From NCBI RefSeq assembly GCF_000317695.1, contig NC_019771.1, positions 930,001 through 994,000 of the forward strand: a stretch of 64,000 bases of DNA, written 5' to 3'. Positions 43,831-53,105 of this stretch are shown here, in pieces. The number at the start of each line of letters is the position of its first letter. Within the stretch, counting starts at the first letter, position 1. Below the pieces are notes generated by a model. It did not search any database, was not told the DNA's origin, and worked only from the letters and a program-made list of their open reading frames with translations. Position numbers and translations under genes: made by a program. The stretch is from Anabaena cylindrica PCC 7122 (lineage in GTDB: Bacteria; Cyanobacteriota; Cyanobacteriia; Cyanobacteriales; Nostocaceae).

Positions 43831-44545
43831 TAGTCACATCTTCGGTAACTGCCGAATAAGCTATTTTAGCAGCAGCTTGTTCAGCGGCTTTAATTGAGCG
43901 TCCCTTACCTTGTCCTAACATTTTCTCATGTAACCAAACCTCAGCGACAAAACGTTCATGAGTGCGGTGGGGTTGATTAACTTCCACAACTCTATATTCT
44001 GGCAAAACTTTAAATTGTGCCTGAGTCCATTCTTGCAATGCCGCTTTATAATTGAGTCGAGCCGGGTCAAGACGAATTTCTGTCGTTAGTTCTTGGAAGT
44101 GGGGATCTAACCAAGGGCGAATGAGGTCGAGATTGTGAGTGCTGAGATAAAGCGCCCCCAGAACTGCTTCAAAAGCATCTGCGAGACGTGATTCTTGACC
44201 AACATGATCAGCAGTAGCACTACCAGCAACAAGTAAGTATAATTCTAAACCATATCCTCTTGCTAATTGGGCAAGAATGCGATCGCTCACCAACACCGAA
44301 CGAATAGCCGCAAAATCACCAACCGAGCAATCAGGGTAATGTTCCCATAACACCACAGCAGCCACCAGCCGTACCACCGCATCACCCACAAACTCCAACT
44401 GTTCATAATTTGCCGAGTCTGAAACAGTGGCGTGAGTTAGCGCCAAGTCAAGCAATGGCCACTTTATCGGTTCATCTTTTGACAAACCTAACTTTTGGAC
44501 TAAACTTTCAAGTTGCCGTTGACGGCGAGGATAAACGCGGGACAT
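43823..44545 (-). CDS. rnc: ribonuclease III
   Basis: The 240-aa enzyme cleaves double-stranded RNA in rRNA processing and antisense regulation. The catalytic signature is YEQLEFVGDAVVRLVAA near residue 45 (ERLEFLGD in most homologues), with the second acidic site in LADAFEAVLGALYLS. The C-terminal double-stranded RNA-binding domain is complete (NYKAALQEWTQAQFKVLPEY; GKGRSIKAAEQAAAKIAY). Cyanobacteria often carry two or more rnc paralogues; this looks like a full-length one. Confidence 0.93.
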   Translation of the reverse strand: MSRVYPRRQRQLESLVQKLGLSKDEPIKWPLLDLALTHATVSDSANYEQLEFVGDAVVRLVAAVVLWEHYPDCSVGDFAAIRSVLVSDRILAQLARGYGLELYLLVAGSATADHVGQESRLADAFEAVLGALYLSTHNLDLIRPWLDPHFQELTTEIRLDPARLNYKAALQEWTQAQFKVLPEYRVVEVNQPHRTHERFVAEVWLHEKMLGQGKGRSIKAAEQAAAKIAYSAVTEDVTND

Positions 44546-44705
44546 TCAGTTAAGTGTAGAAAAAAGGGCTAATAAATCCTAACTTAACATTAATTATGAA
44601 GTATAAATACAAGTCAGTTTTTTGTTAACAACGTTACTGTACCAGCATTTTTATCAATTTTTAGAATTTGCGATAGGGTTAGAACACTCATAAAAGCGCC
44701 GTATT

Positions 44706-45155
44706 CTAGTCGGGAAAATCAATAACTGTGACTTCTTCTTGCAGTTCTGGAGGAATAGCTAATGTTATGACTAGTGAGGATGAGGGTTTAGCGTGTGCGT
44801 TAGAGTTGTCGCGTCAGGTTTTTAATAGCACGAATTACGTGAGCATTTTTTCTGTGTCAGGTTTTTTGAGGTTAAAATGTATGCCTCACAATACAAATAT
44901 TGTGGTTGTATTTTATGGGGTTTTGGTAATTCTTGATAATGCACTCATGACAGAAACTTTATCGCTTCCGTTGTCATCCCAACCGGTAATGATATCCCAT
45001 AATAATAGCTGTCGTGGTGTCTGGGATATTTGGGTGACTTGTTGGAGGACTTGTTCTATTGCTTCTTCTTCGACTCCGACTATATACAACAGTGGATAGA
45101 GGGCGCGAAGCATTAAATCTATTTGTTAGAGTAGTTGTTGATGGGGGTTATTCAT
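44706..45155 (-). pseudogene. decayed AAA ATPase gene (Ycf46-like N-terminal region)
   Basis: From ATG 45155 the minus strand reads MNNPHQQLL, a stop, then QIDLMLRALYPLLYIVGVEE and, later, RQLLLWDIITGWDDNGSDKV and a second stop (TAA after KTP). Further pieces in shifted frames match the same family: NTTTIFVL, NAHVIRAIKNLTRQL, TLILTSHN, and LAIPPELQEEVTVIDFP ending in TAG. Together they recover most of the N-terminal non-ATPase region of the cyanobacterial Ycf46-like AAA family, with at least four stops and two frameshifts. The AAA module itself is gone. Confidence 0.72.
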
Positions 45156-45291
45156 TTGTATAAACAGGAGGATTATTTGTTAGTTTATTATTTTTTTGAT
45201 TATATCTATTAGTGGGGTTTTACCTTTGTTATTTAGCAGAAATATCACGTTAGTAATTTAAAATCTATTCATCAAAAAAGTCATCATATAA

Positions 45292-45866
45292 GAGACTGTT
45301 TGTAAAAAATCATGAAGCAACCGATTGAGATTTTATCAGCCTTTTTAACATTAGCCGAATCATAACTGTATAGATCATAGACTCACTTATTTCAGGTAAC
45401 AATTCATAATCTTTGCTCAAACGACGATATTTATTCCACCACGCAAATGTTCGCTCTACTTTTCCTTAGGTAATACTTTAAACCCTGGCTCTGTACGACG
45501 CACTACATCAACTCTCGTATGAGATAGTTGCTGAATCACTCGCTCAAAATTCCTGCCACTGTAACCTTCATCCACCCAAATAACCACCAAGTTTTCATTA
45601 TCTTCTATTGCTTTCATCATTACAGCTACACCCCCTAATCGTTAGCGAAAGTTGGCTTCAGTGAAAATGACCGAAATTAGCAACCCTAATGTATCGACTA
45701 GAATAAACCGCTTTCTGCCTTTTATTCGCTTACATCCGTCATAACCATTCACTTGTCCGGCTTGTTCTGCTGTTTTCACCGTTTGACTATCGATAATGCC
45801 TGCTGTTGCTCTCTCTTTCTTGTTTACAGTTTTCCGGACTTGTGTTCGGAGTTGGTGATAGACCAA
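45292..45866 (-). pseudogene. remnant of an IS5-type transposase gene
   Basis: On the minus strand from 45866 the DDE segment is readable: ERATAGIIDSQTVKTAEQAG, GCKRIKGRKRFILVDTLGLL, ending TEANFR at a TAA (45642-45644). In the same frame it continues GGVAVMMKAIEDNENLVVIW, then FERVIQQLSHTRVDVVRRTE. After a frameshift near 45468 the end is ERTFAWWNKYRRLSKDYELL to a TGA at 45310-45312. About 90 N-terminal residues are missing. The sequence GAGACTGTTTGTAAAAAA at 45292 is a likely surviving terminal inverted repeat; the partner end was not found. Confidence 0.75.
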
Positions 45867-45974
45867 TCATTTTAATTATTTATGAAACAGGATAGTATAA
45901 GTTTTTACGCTTATATGGAGAATTCATTCAATCATTTGGGAATACTAAATCCAAACATTTTAAAGATTTAGGGT

Positions 45975-48900
45975 ATGACTAGCACTTTTCTTGAGAATAT
46001 TCCCGGATATAGCATCAGCGAAGAACTCTATAATGGCTCCCGAACCCAAGTTTATCGAGGTTATCGAAAAGTTGATCAACAACCAGTAGTCGTTAAATTA
46101 CTGAAAAATCCTTATCCCAGCTTTAACGAACTTTTGTTGTTTCGCAACCAGTACACAATTGCCAGAAATCTCAACTCCCCCCTGATAGTCCAAAACTACA
46201 GTCTAGAACCTTACCAAAATAGTTATGCACTAGTTATGGAAGACTTTGGGGGGATTTCTCTTAAGGAGTGGGGAACTAGAGCAACCCAACAATCTTTAGA
46301 AAAATTTTTAGTGATAGCGATCACCCTGTGCAACATCTTAGATATTCTCTATCAAGAGCGAATTATTCATAAAGATATCAAACCTAACAATATATTAATT
46401 AACCCTGAAACTAAACAAGTTAAATTAATCGACTTTAGTATTGCATCTTTATTACCAAGGGAAACCCAAACCCTCATCAATCCTAATGTCTTAGAAGGAA
46501 CATTAAGTTACATTTCCCCCGAACAAACAGGCAGAATGAATCGAGGGATTGACTATCGCACAGATTTCTACTCACTCGGCGTAACTTTCTACGAATTACT
46601 TACAGGAGAGTTACCTTTTGTTTCCAACGACCCAATGGAGTTGGTACATTCTCATATTGCCAAAATCGCACCATTAGTACACGAAATTAATTCAGAAATT
46701 CCATCTGTACTATCAAAAATTGTCAGTAAATTGATGGCGAAGAATGCTGAAGATAGATATCAGAATGCTTTGGCACTGAAATTTGATTTAGAAAATTGTC
46801 TACATCAGTTACAAGTTTTGGGTAAAATTGAAAATTTTGAAATTGCAAGTAGGGATGTGTGCGATCGCTTCATTATCCCCGACAAACTGTACGGACGGGA
46901 AAATGAAGTTCAGTCTTTACTCAAAGCCTTCGAGCGTGTTGCTGACGGCAGTTCTGAACTGATGCTGGTGGCTGGTTTCTCTGGTATTGGCAAAACTGCG
47001 GTGGTGAATGAAGTCCACAAACCCATCACCCGACAGTGCGGCTATTTCATCAAAGGAAAGTACGATCAGTTCAATCGCAATATTCCGTTTTCAGCCTTTG
47101 TCCAAGCTTTTCGCAGCTTGATGGGACAAATCCTGAGTGCATCCGATATAGAACTAGCTCACTGGAAGGAGCAAATCCTGGCTACTGTTGGTGAAAATGG
47201 ACAAGTTCTGATTGAAGTCATTCCCGAACTAGAATACATCATTGGTTCCCAACCCCCGATAATTGAGTTGGTTGGTAGTGCATCTCAGAATCGGTTTAAT
47301 CTGCTCTTTGGCAAATTTATTCAGGTATTTACGAAAAAAGAACATCCCTTAGTGATTTTCCTCGATGATTTACAGTGGGCCGATTCCGCTTCTTTGAACC
47401 TTTTGAAATTGTTGATGAGCGAGTCAGAAGCAGGCTATCTACTCGTACTCGGAGCTTATCGGGATAATGAAGTTTTTCCAGCCCACCCGCTGATGCTAAC
47501 CCTGAATGAGATTAGAAAAGGTGGTGTCAATCTCAATACTCTCATGTTGGCTGCTTTGAATGAATTAGATATTACCTATTTAGTTGCCGATACATTGCAG
47601 TGTTCAAATAATATTGCTGCACCGCTTTCGCACTCGATTTACCAAAAAACTCAGGGAAATCCATTTTTCACCATTCAGTTTTTGTACGGACTGCACGAGG
47701 AAGAATGTATTATTTTCAATCGTTCCTCCGGCTATTGGCAGTGTGACTTAACACAGATGACACAGTTGGCTCTAACGGATGATGTTGTGGAATTTACGAT
47801 CCGACGATTGCAGAGACTACCAGAAGCAACACAGCAAGTATTAAAGCTAGCGGCGTGCATTGGTAATCGATTTGATTTAGAAACATTAGCAGTAGTCTGT
47901 GAAGCTACTCAAGATAGTGTAGCCGCAGATTTGTGGCCATCGCTTCAAGAGGGGTTAGTGATTCCAGAAAACTCAACCTACAAGTTTTTCCAGGGAAAGG
48001 GACATGATGTAGAAGCGGCTGATAACATTACTGTTAGTTATCTGTTTCTACACGATCGAGTGCAGCAAGCCGCTTACTCTCTCATTCCTGAGACTTTGAG
48101 ACAAGCAACTCAATTCCAAATTGGCAAACTTCTCCTTGCTAATGTTTCGCCAGAAGAACAAGGCAGCAAAATTTTTGCGATCGTCAATCACTTAAATGAG
48201 GGCTTTGTAATGCATCAAAGCCAAGAAGAACGCTCAGAACTTTTACAGCTAAACTTGATTGCCGGGAAAAGGGCTAAAGAGTCTACTGCCTATGGGGTTG
48301 CTGTTACCTACTTTACGGTAGCTGAACGCTTATTACCTCCCGATAGTTGGCAGCAATGTTATGAGAAGACTTTAGATGTTTATTTCAATCTCGCAGAAGT
48401 TAAGTATTTGTCTGGAGATTTTCAATCTTCTCTAGCCATTGTAGAAGCGATCTCTAGCTTTGCAAGACAACAAATTGAAAGAGCTGAAGCGTTTAACCTA
48501 GCGATTCTGATGTTCACATTGCAAGGTCAGTACCTCCAAGCACTTCAGTATGGACAAAAGGCATTGTCTTGCTTGAATTTTGATTTATCAGAAATAGACT
48601 TACCAGAGAAACTTGAATCTTACCAACGTGAGATTGAATTGAAATTAGGCGATCGCACAGTAGAGCAGCTAGTCGATGAACCAGAGTCCACAGATCCAGA
48701 AAAACGCCTGATTATCAAAATATTAAATAATTTAATAGTACCAGTTTATGTTCTAGAAAAGGGAGAGCTATACTTTGTTGTGGCGCTATCGATGGTTTCA
48801 GTATCTCTCAATTTTGGCGTAATAGCTGAATCAGGAAACGGATTTTCAGCCTATGGAATGTATCTCGGATATTATCAGAGCGAGTATCAATCTGGCTATG

Positions 48901-51392
48901 AATTTGGAGTTCTGGCAGAAAGTTTAGCCAAACGATTTAAGCAAGCAGATAATCTATGCAAAGCTTGCTATATGCTGGGGAATAATCTGCTTTCTTGGGT
49001 GCGTCCCTTGCGTTGCTCTGGGCCTATTTTCGATCGAGGATTAGTGGCTGGGCTACAGTCTGGGGAGATGGTTTTCTCAGGTAATCTTTTGATGTACAAG
49101 CTGCTCAATTCATTTTATGCCGGAGAAAGCCTATTAGAAATTCAGCAGAATATTCCTGAATATTTAGAATTTTGTGCCAAGAAACTTAATTATCAGCTTC
49201 CTGTGGATGTGATCTCTGGATTAAACATTGCGCTTGCTGAACTTACAGCTAGTCCTGCTGAGGATATCCCGACTGAGCAGCAGCATCTTGAAGTATGTAA
49301 AATAAACAACAGTGATTATGCAATTTGCCACTATTTGCTCCTAAAAACTAAAATTCTATGTTTTTACGGGCGCTATGAAGAGGCATTGGAATCGGCTCAG
49401 GGGGCTGAAGACCTCGTTGGTACAATTACTGGAAAATATCAGGTTGCAGCTATCAATTTCTATCAATCTATTGCTATAGCTGAATACTGTCGGAGTCATT
49501 CTCTAGGTTTAGACAATAGTTATATCCAAAAAGTTAAATCAAACCAAGCGCAACTGAGTCTATGGGCAGCTAGTTGTCCTGAAAACTTTGCTCATAAGTA
49601 TGATCTCGTGAATGCAGTTTTAAGCGTTTTATCAGGACAGAAAACAGAAGCAATTGAACTGTTCGATGGTGCTATTTCTGGAGCTAAAGTCAATGGTTAC
49701 CTCCAAGAAGAAGCCTTAGCAAACGAACTTGCAGGCAAATTCTGCCTCGAATGGGGCAAAGAAAAATTCGCCGCAGGCTATATACAAGAAGCTTATTATT
49801 GTTACGTAAAATGGGGTGCAAAAGCCAAAATTGCCGATCTGGAAAGACGCTATCCACAATTGCTAGCCCCTATCCTCCAGCAAACTCATACTCCCTTCTC
49901 CACTAGGGACACAATCTTCTCATTGCCAAATGTTACATCCATCAGTTCCAGCACTTCCCACAGTACTAATGTATCTGTGGCTTTAGATTTAGCTGCCATT
50001 CTCAAAGCTTCTCATACTATCTCAGGTGAAATCGAATTTGAAAAATTGCTTTCATCGTTGCTTGAGATCGTTATTGAAAATGCTGGGGCTGATAAATGCG
50101 TGTTCATGCTGTTGCTAGACGATTCGCTAGGCGATACCAAAACTGAACGCCTGTTAATCAAAGGGTCAATTACCACAGGTTCAAAGCCAGTTGTCTTGCG
50201 GCCTATTCCCATTGAAGATAGCCAGGAAATTCCCCACAAGCTGATTTACAAAGTCAAACATAATAGGCAGACTGCTGTAATAGTTGATGCGAGTGCCGAT
50301 CTGACTTTAGCCAACGACCCATATATCATACGTCAGCAGCCGAAAAGTATCTTGTGCAGCCCGATTTTGCATCAAGGTAAGTTGATGGGCATTTTATATC
50401 TAGAAAATAATTTAACAATGGGGGCATTTACAAGCGATCGCATCGAACTCCTTAACTTGCTATGCGCTCAAGCGGCAATTTCTTTGGAAAATTCCCGACT
50501 TTATGAGCGTTCTCAGGAATATGCCCAACAGCTAGAACAGGCATTACATAACTTACAGCAAGCACAATTACAAATGATCCAAAGTGAAAAAATGTCTGCT
50601 TTGGGTAACTTAGTTGCTGGTGTCGCTCACGAAATGAATAATCCTTTAGGTTTTATTGCTGTCAGTATTAAACAAGCTAAACCCACTATTTCTGATCTTG
50701 TGGAACACTTAAAACTTTATAAAGAAACTTTACCCGATAAGAGTGAAAAAATTCTTGACCACGAGTCAGAAATCGACTTGGAATATAGCTTAGAAGACTT
50801 GCCAAAAATGCTTGATTCGATGACGAGCGCCTGCGACAGGCTGGAAAACATCAGTACCTCACTTCGCACTTTCTCTCGTGCCGATCGCGATTACAAAGTA
50901 CCGTTTAATATTCACGAAGGTATTGATAGCACTATTCTTATTCTCAAACATCGTCTGAAAGCTAACGAACAACGTCCCACTATTGAAGTTGTCACAAACT
51001 ACGGTAATTTACCTCAAATTGAATGTTTCCCTGGGCAATTAAATCAGGTGTTTATGAATATTCTTGCTAATGCTGTTGATGCGTTAGAAGAAGCAAATAT
51101 TGGTAAGAGTTTTGCAGAGATTCAAGCTTATCCTAACTGCATCACAATCACAACATCAATCATCGATCATCAATCCGTAAAAATATCAATTGCGGATAAT
51201 GGCAAAGGCATGAGAGCAGAAGTCCAAGAAAAAATATTTGACCATTTATTTACTACCAAGCAAGTCGGTAAAGGTACGGGATTAGGATTAGCGATCGCCC
51301 GTCAAATTGTTGAAGAAAAACACGGTGGTACAATCACAGTTAATTCTGTTCTAGGCGAAGGGACAGAGTTTATAATTTCTCTTCCTATATAA
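45975..51392 (+). CDS. trifunctional Ser/Thr kinase, ATPase and sensor histidine kinase
   Basis: The 1805-aa protein has four modules in order. (1) A Hanks-type kinase (residues about 10-275): catalytic loop HKDIKPNNILINP, metal motif LIDFS with DFS for DFG, then GTLSYISPEQTGRMNRG. (2) A large AAA/STAND ATPase: Walker A GFSGIGKTAVVNEV near 335, Walker B LVIFLDDLQWADSASLNLLK. A helical repeat-rich region follows to about 1290. (3) A GAF domain (about 1345-1510). (4) A histidine kinase: phosphoacceptor in GVAHEMNNPLGFIAV near 1553, ATP lid GKGTGLGLAIARQIVEE. Such multi-kinases (HstK-like) are typical of heterocystous cyanobacteria. There is no receiver domain. The gene is flanked by transposase relics on both sides. 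Confidence 0.93.
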   Translation: MTSTFLENIPGYSISEELYNGSRTQVYRGYRKVDQQPVVVKLLKNPYPSFNELLLFRNQYTIARNLNSPLIVQNYSLEPYQNSYALVMEDFGGISLKEWGTRATQQSLEKFLVIAITLCNILDILYQERIIHKDIKPNNILINPETKQVKLIDFSIASLLPRETQTLINPNVLEGTLSYISPEQTGRMNRGIDYRTDFYSLGVTFYELLTGELPFVSNDPMELVHSHIAKIAPLVHEINSEIPSVLSKIVSKLMAKNAEDRYQNALALKFDLENCLHQLQVLGKIENFEIASRDVCDRFIIPDKLYGRENEVQSLLKAFERVADGSSELMLVAGFSGIGKTAVVNEVHKPITRQCGYFIKGKYDQFNRNIPFSAFVQAFRSLMGQILSASDIELAHWKEQILATVGENGQVLIEVIPELEYIIGSQPPIIELVGSASQNRFNLLFGKFIQVFTKKEHPLVIFLDDLQWADSASLNLLKLLMSESEAGYLLVLGAYRDNEVFPAHPLMLTLNEIRKGGVNLNTLMLAALNELDITYLVADTLQCSNNIAAPLSHSIYQKTQGNPFFTIQFLYGLHEEECIIFNRSSGYWQCDLTQMTQLALTDDVVEFTIRRLQRLPEATQQVLKLAACIGNRFDLETLAVVCEATQDSVAADLWPSLQEGLVIPENSTYKFFQGKGHDVEAADNITVSYLFLHDRVQQAAYSLIPETLRQATQFQIGKLLLANVSPEEQGSKIFAIVNHLNEGFVMHQSQEERSELLQLNLIAGKRAKESTAYGVAVTYFTVAERLLPPDSWQQCYEKTLDVYFNLAEVKYLSGDFQSSLAIVEAISSFARQQIERAEAFNLAILMFTLQGQYLQALQYGQKALSCLNFDLSEIDLPEKLESYQREIELKLGDRTVEQLVDEPESTDPEKRLIIKILNNLIVPVYVLEKGELYFVVALSMVSVSLNFGVIAESGNGFSAYGMYLGYYQSEYQSGYEFGVLAESLAKRFKQADNLCKACYMLGNNLLSWVRPLRCSGPIFDRGLVAGLQSGEMVFSGNLLMYKLLNSFYAGESLLEIQQNIPEYLEFCAKKLNYQLPVDVISGLNIALAELTASPAEDIPTEQQHLEVCKINNSDYAICHYLLLKTKILCFYGRYEEALESAQGAEDLVGTITGKYQVAAINFYQSIAIAEYCRSHSLGLDNSYIQKVKSNQAQLSLWAASCPENFAHKYDLVNAVLSVLSGQKTEAIELFDGAISGAKVNGYLQEEALANELAGKFCLEWGKEKFAAGYIQEAYYCYVKWGAKAKIADLERRYPQLLAPILQQTHTPFSTRDTIFSLPNVTSISSSTSHSTNVSVALDLAAILKASHTISGEIEFEKLLSSLLEIVIENAGADKCVFMLLLDDSLGDTKTERLLIKGSITTGSKPVVLRPIPIEDSQEIPHKLIYKVKHNRQTAVIVDASADLTLANDPYIIRQQPKSILCSPILHQGKLMGILYLENNLTMGAFTSDRIELLNLLCAQAAISLENSRLYERSQEYAQQLEQALHNLQQAQLQMIQSEKMSALGNLVAGVAHEMNNPLGFIAVSIKQAKPTISDLVEHLKLYKETLPDKSEKILDHESEIDLEYSLEDLPKMLDSMTSACDRLENISTSLRTFSRADRDYKVPFNIHEGIDSTILILKHRLKANEQRPTIEVVTNYGNLPQIECFPGQLNQVFMNILANAVDALEEANIGKSFAEIQAYPNCITITTSIIDHQSVKISIADNGKGMRAEVQEKIFDHLFTTKQVGKGTGLGLAIARQIVEEKHGGTITVNSVLGEGTEFIISLPI

Positions 51393-51548
51393 AGAGTTTG
51401 TTCGTAAAGAGCCACTATCCGTGAAAATCTGAAATCCTTGTGCGATAATTACGCTTAACGCCAGTCTTGTTAAAAATTATAACCAAGCCAGTGATGCAGT
51501 ATTACACAATTGAGCCAAAAAAAAAGTGTACTCAGTGTCTCAAACTAT

Positions 51549-51753
51549 TGTCCTGATAATAATTTAGCCGGACGAACGTTACGTTTAGCCGTGACAAAAT
51601 GAAAAGTCAGTAGCGGTTCTCGTTCTATGGAGCGGTTTCAAAATACTGCCAATTTATTGACGGTTATACAAAAAAAGTCGCCGTCAAGGACGTTCTGTAA
51701 TTGACTTTTTTGACCAAGCTATCAAAGCAATGGTTAACCCTAAAATCCTGTAA
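51549..51753 (+). pseudogene. remnant of an IS66-like transposase C-terminus
   Basis: Residues readable on the plus strand are PDNNLAGRTLRLAVTK, a TGA, KVSSGSRSMERFQNTANLLT, then after a frameshift RRQGRSVIDFFDQAIKAMVN and a TAA at 51751-51753. This resembles the C-terminal domain of IS66-type transposases (DNN-AER, GSRS, CRRQGRS). One stop and at least one frameshift make it dead. It marks a second insertion scar beside the multi-kinase gene. Confidence 0.65.
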
Positions 51754-51828
51754 ATCCTTTAATCCTGTAAATCCTGATTCAGACAGTTCATGGTTTATTC
51801 CTCCCCAAAAAACTGAAAGCCACCACCA

Positions 51829-51871
51829 TAAAAAACGAACTATGGAAAATAAACATCCATAATTCGTTTAA
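51829..51871 (-). terminator. terminator of rnpB
   Basis: On the minus strand AAACGAATTATGGA (51869-51856) pairs with a mostly complementary partner at 51846-51833 and is followed by a run of T (complement of 51831-51835). It directly follows the RNase P RNA 3' end. Confidence 0.75.
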
Positions 51872-52284
51872 AGAGAGAGTCGGACATAAGCCGGGTTCTG
51901 TTCTCTTGCGAGGGCAGTTATCTATCTGGGACGCTTGTTACCAAACGCCTCTAGCGGCTCTTTACTTACGGAACTGGTAAAAGACCAACCGTAGTTCCTC
52001 CGGCCTTGCTCCCAACCGGGGTTTACCGAGCCAACGCCTCTCGACGTTGCTGGTGCGCTCTTACCGCACCTTTGCACCCTTACCAAGAACTGTTAATTGA
52101 TAATATGGTAATTGGTGTTTTTTCCCATCACCCATTACTATTCCTGGCGGTATCTTTCTGTGGCACTATCCTCACGATCGCTCGCACTGGACGTTATCCA
52201 GCAAGTTTGGTCTTTCGGGAGTCCGGACTTTCCTCAAACCAGTCATGACAACTGATCTGCAACTGCCTGCGCCTACTCTCCCCT
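51872..52284 (-). ncRNA. rnpB: RNase P RNA
   Basis: On the minus strand the 5' end GGGGAGAGTAGGCGCAGGCA pairs with the 3' end CCGACTCTCTC to form P1. Universal segments are present: GAGGAAAGTCCGGACTCCCG, GAGGAGGATAGTGCCACAGAAA in cyanobacterial form, and the 3' AGAACCCGGCTTATGTCC. The length of about 413 nt is near that of cyanobacterial type A RNAs. A short-repeat segment (52083-52145) lies in a variable helix, a feature known from heterocystous rnpB. It matures tRNA 5' ends. Termini are estimated from P1. Confidence 0.95.
52083..52145. repeat. short-repeat insert inside rnpB
   Basis: The stretch carries TAATTGATAATATGGTAATT and CCCATCACCCATTACTATTC, STRR-type heptamers related to those in nifJ and before tsaE. 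It interrupts a variable helix of the RNase P RNA but leaves conserved elements on both sides intact. Confidence 0.65.
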
Positions 52285-52325
52285 ACATCCAGTTTAAGCC
52301 TTGATAGCCCCTTCTGTGCGGATGA

Positions 52326-53045
52326 TTAAGACTTCTTTTTATTCCAAGGTAAGGCATAACTCCAATGTAGTTTTTCGATAGTGAAGGGACAATTGATAAT
52401 TGATATCGGTGGAACATTCACACCAGGAGCTAAACCAACACGCAACTCAGATATCCTTAGCACCAATTGCAGAGAAAATTCCACCTTTTTTTTACCATCC
52501 ATAAAATCTTTGTACAAACCCTTAAAAGGCTTTTGATCCTTTAGCCCAACTATATTAATTAATGGAGAACCTGTTTTATATGTTCCCGTTTCTTTATCTC
52601 GTTGTAAAACATCTTCTGCGGTAATAGTCTCAGAAATTGTTTTCTTAGGGGCAATAATGGTCGGAACTTGTGGTATTGCTAAATCGCGGATTAAGTCTGG
52701 TGATTTGCGAATTACACGGCGGGATTGTTTAGTATGTTCAACCACCCAAGAGCTATTATCCCAGTCAACATATACCGCTAAACTTTCTGACTTATTCTCA
52801 ATGCTAATAGACATCTCCTTCAAATCATCTTTCAGCTTTTCTAAAGAATACGTTCCAGTTTTAAAAGAAATTCCTACTTGGTCTTGGAGATTTTGCTCTT
52901 TCAATTGCTGATCAACGATACCTTTTTCAAAATTTAGCATCACCATATCATCAATAGATTCAATCATCCGATTGAATGTGTAATACACACCCAGAATATA
53001 AACCGTCAAAACAATGAGATTTTGGTCGCCATTTTGTACTGCCAT
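52326..53045 (-). CDS. conserved hypothetical protein with N-terminal helix
   Basis: The 239-aa protein has a short hydrophobic N-terminal segment (NLIVLTVYILGVYYTFNRMI) that may anchor it, then a soluble part rich in Lys/Glu and beta-strand. Segments include VDWDNSSWVVEHTKQSRRVI, TGSPLINIVGLKDQKPFKGL and SLQLVLRISELRVGLAPGVN. I recognise no domain or catalytic motif. Both neighbours (rnpB and corA) are on the same strand; spacing gives no functional hint. Confidence 0.65.
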   Translation of the reverse strand: MAVQNGDQNLIVLTVYILGVYYTFNRMIESIDDMVMLNFEKGIVDQQLKEQNLQDQVGISFKTGTYSLEKLKDDLKEMSISIENKSESLAVYVDWDNSSWVVEHTKQSRRVIRKSPDLIRDLAIPQVPTIIAPKKTISETITAEDVLQRDKETGTYKTGSPLINIVGLKDQKPFKGLYKDFMDGKKKVEFSLQLVLRISELRVGLAPGVNVPPISIINCPFTIEKLHWSYALPWNKKKS

Positions 53046-53105
53046 AAACCTAAATACAAACTCCTTCTGAATATTTTTGAATATTTTTATTTAATTACCA
53101 ATTAA

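Noticed and set aside
44728..45099. Plus-strand ORF of 123 codons
   Set aside because: It is antisense to the decayed AAA ATPase; the readable peptides are on the minus strand.
52006..52248. Plus-strand ORF of 80 codons
   Set aside because: It lies wholly antisense to rnpB and contains conserved RNase P RNA segments; it is a shadow of the RNA gene.
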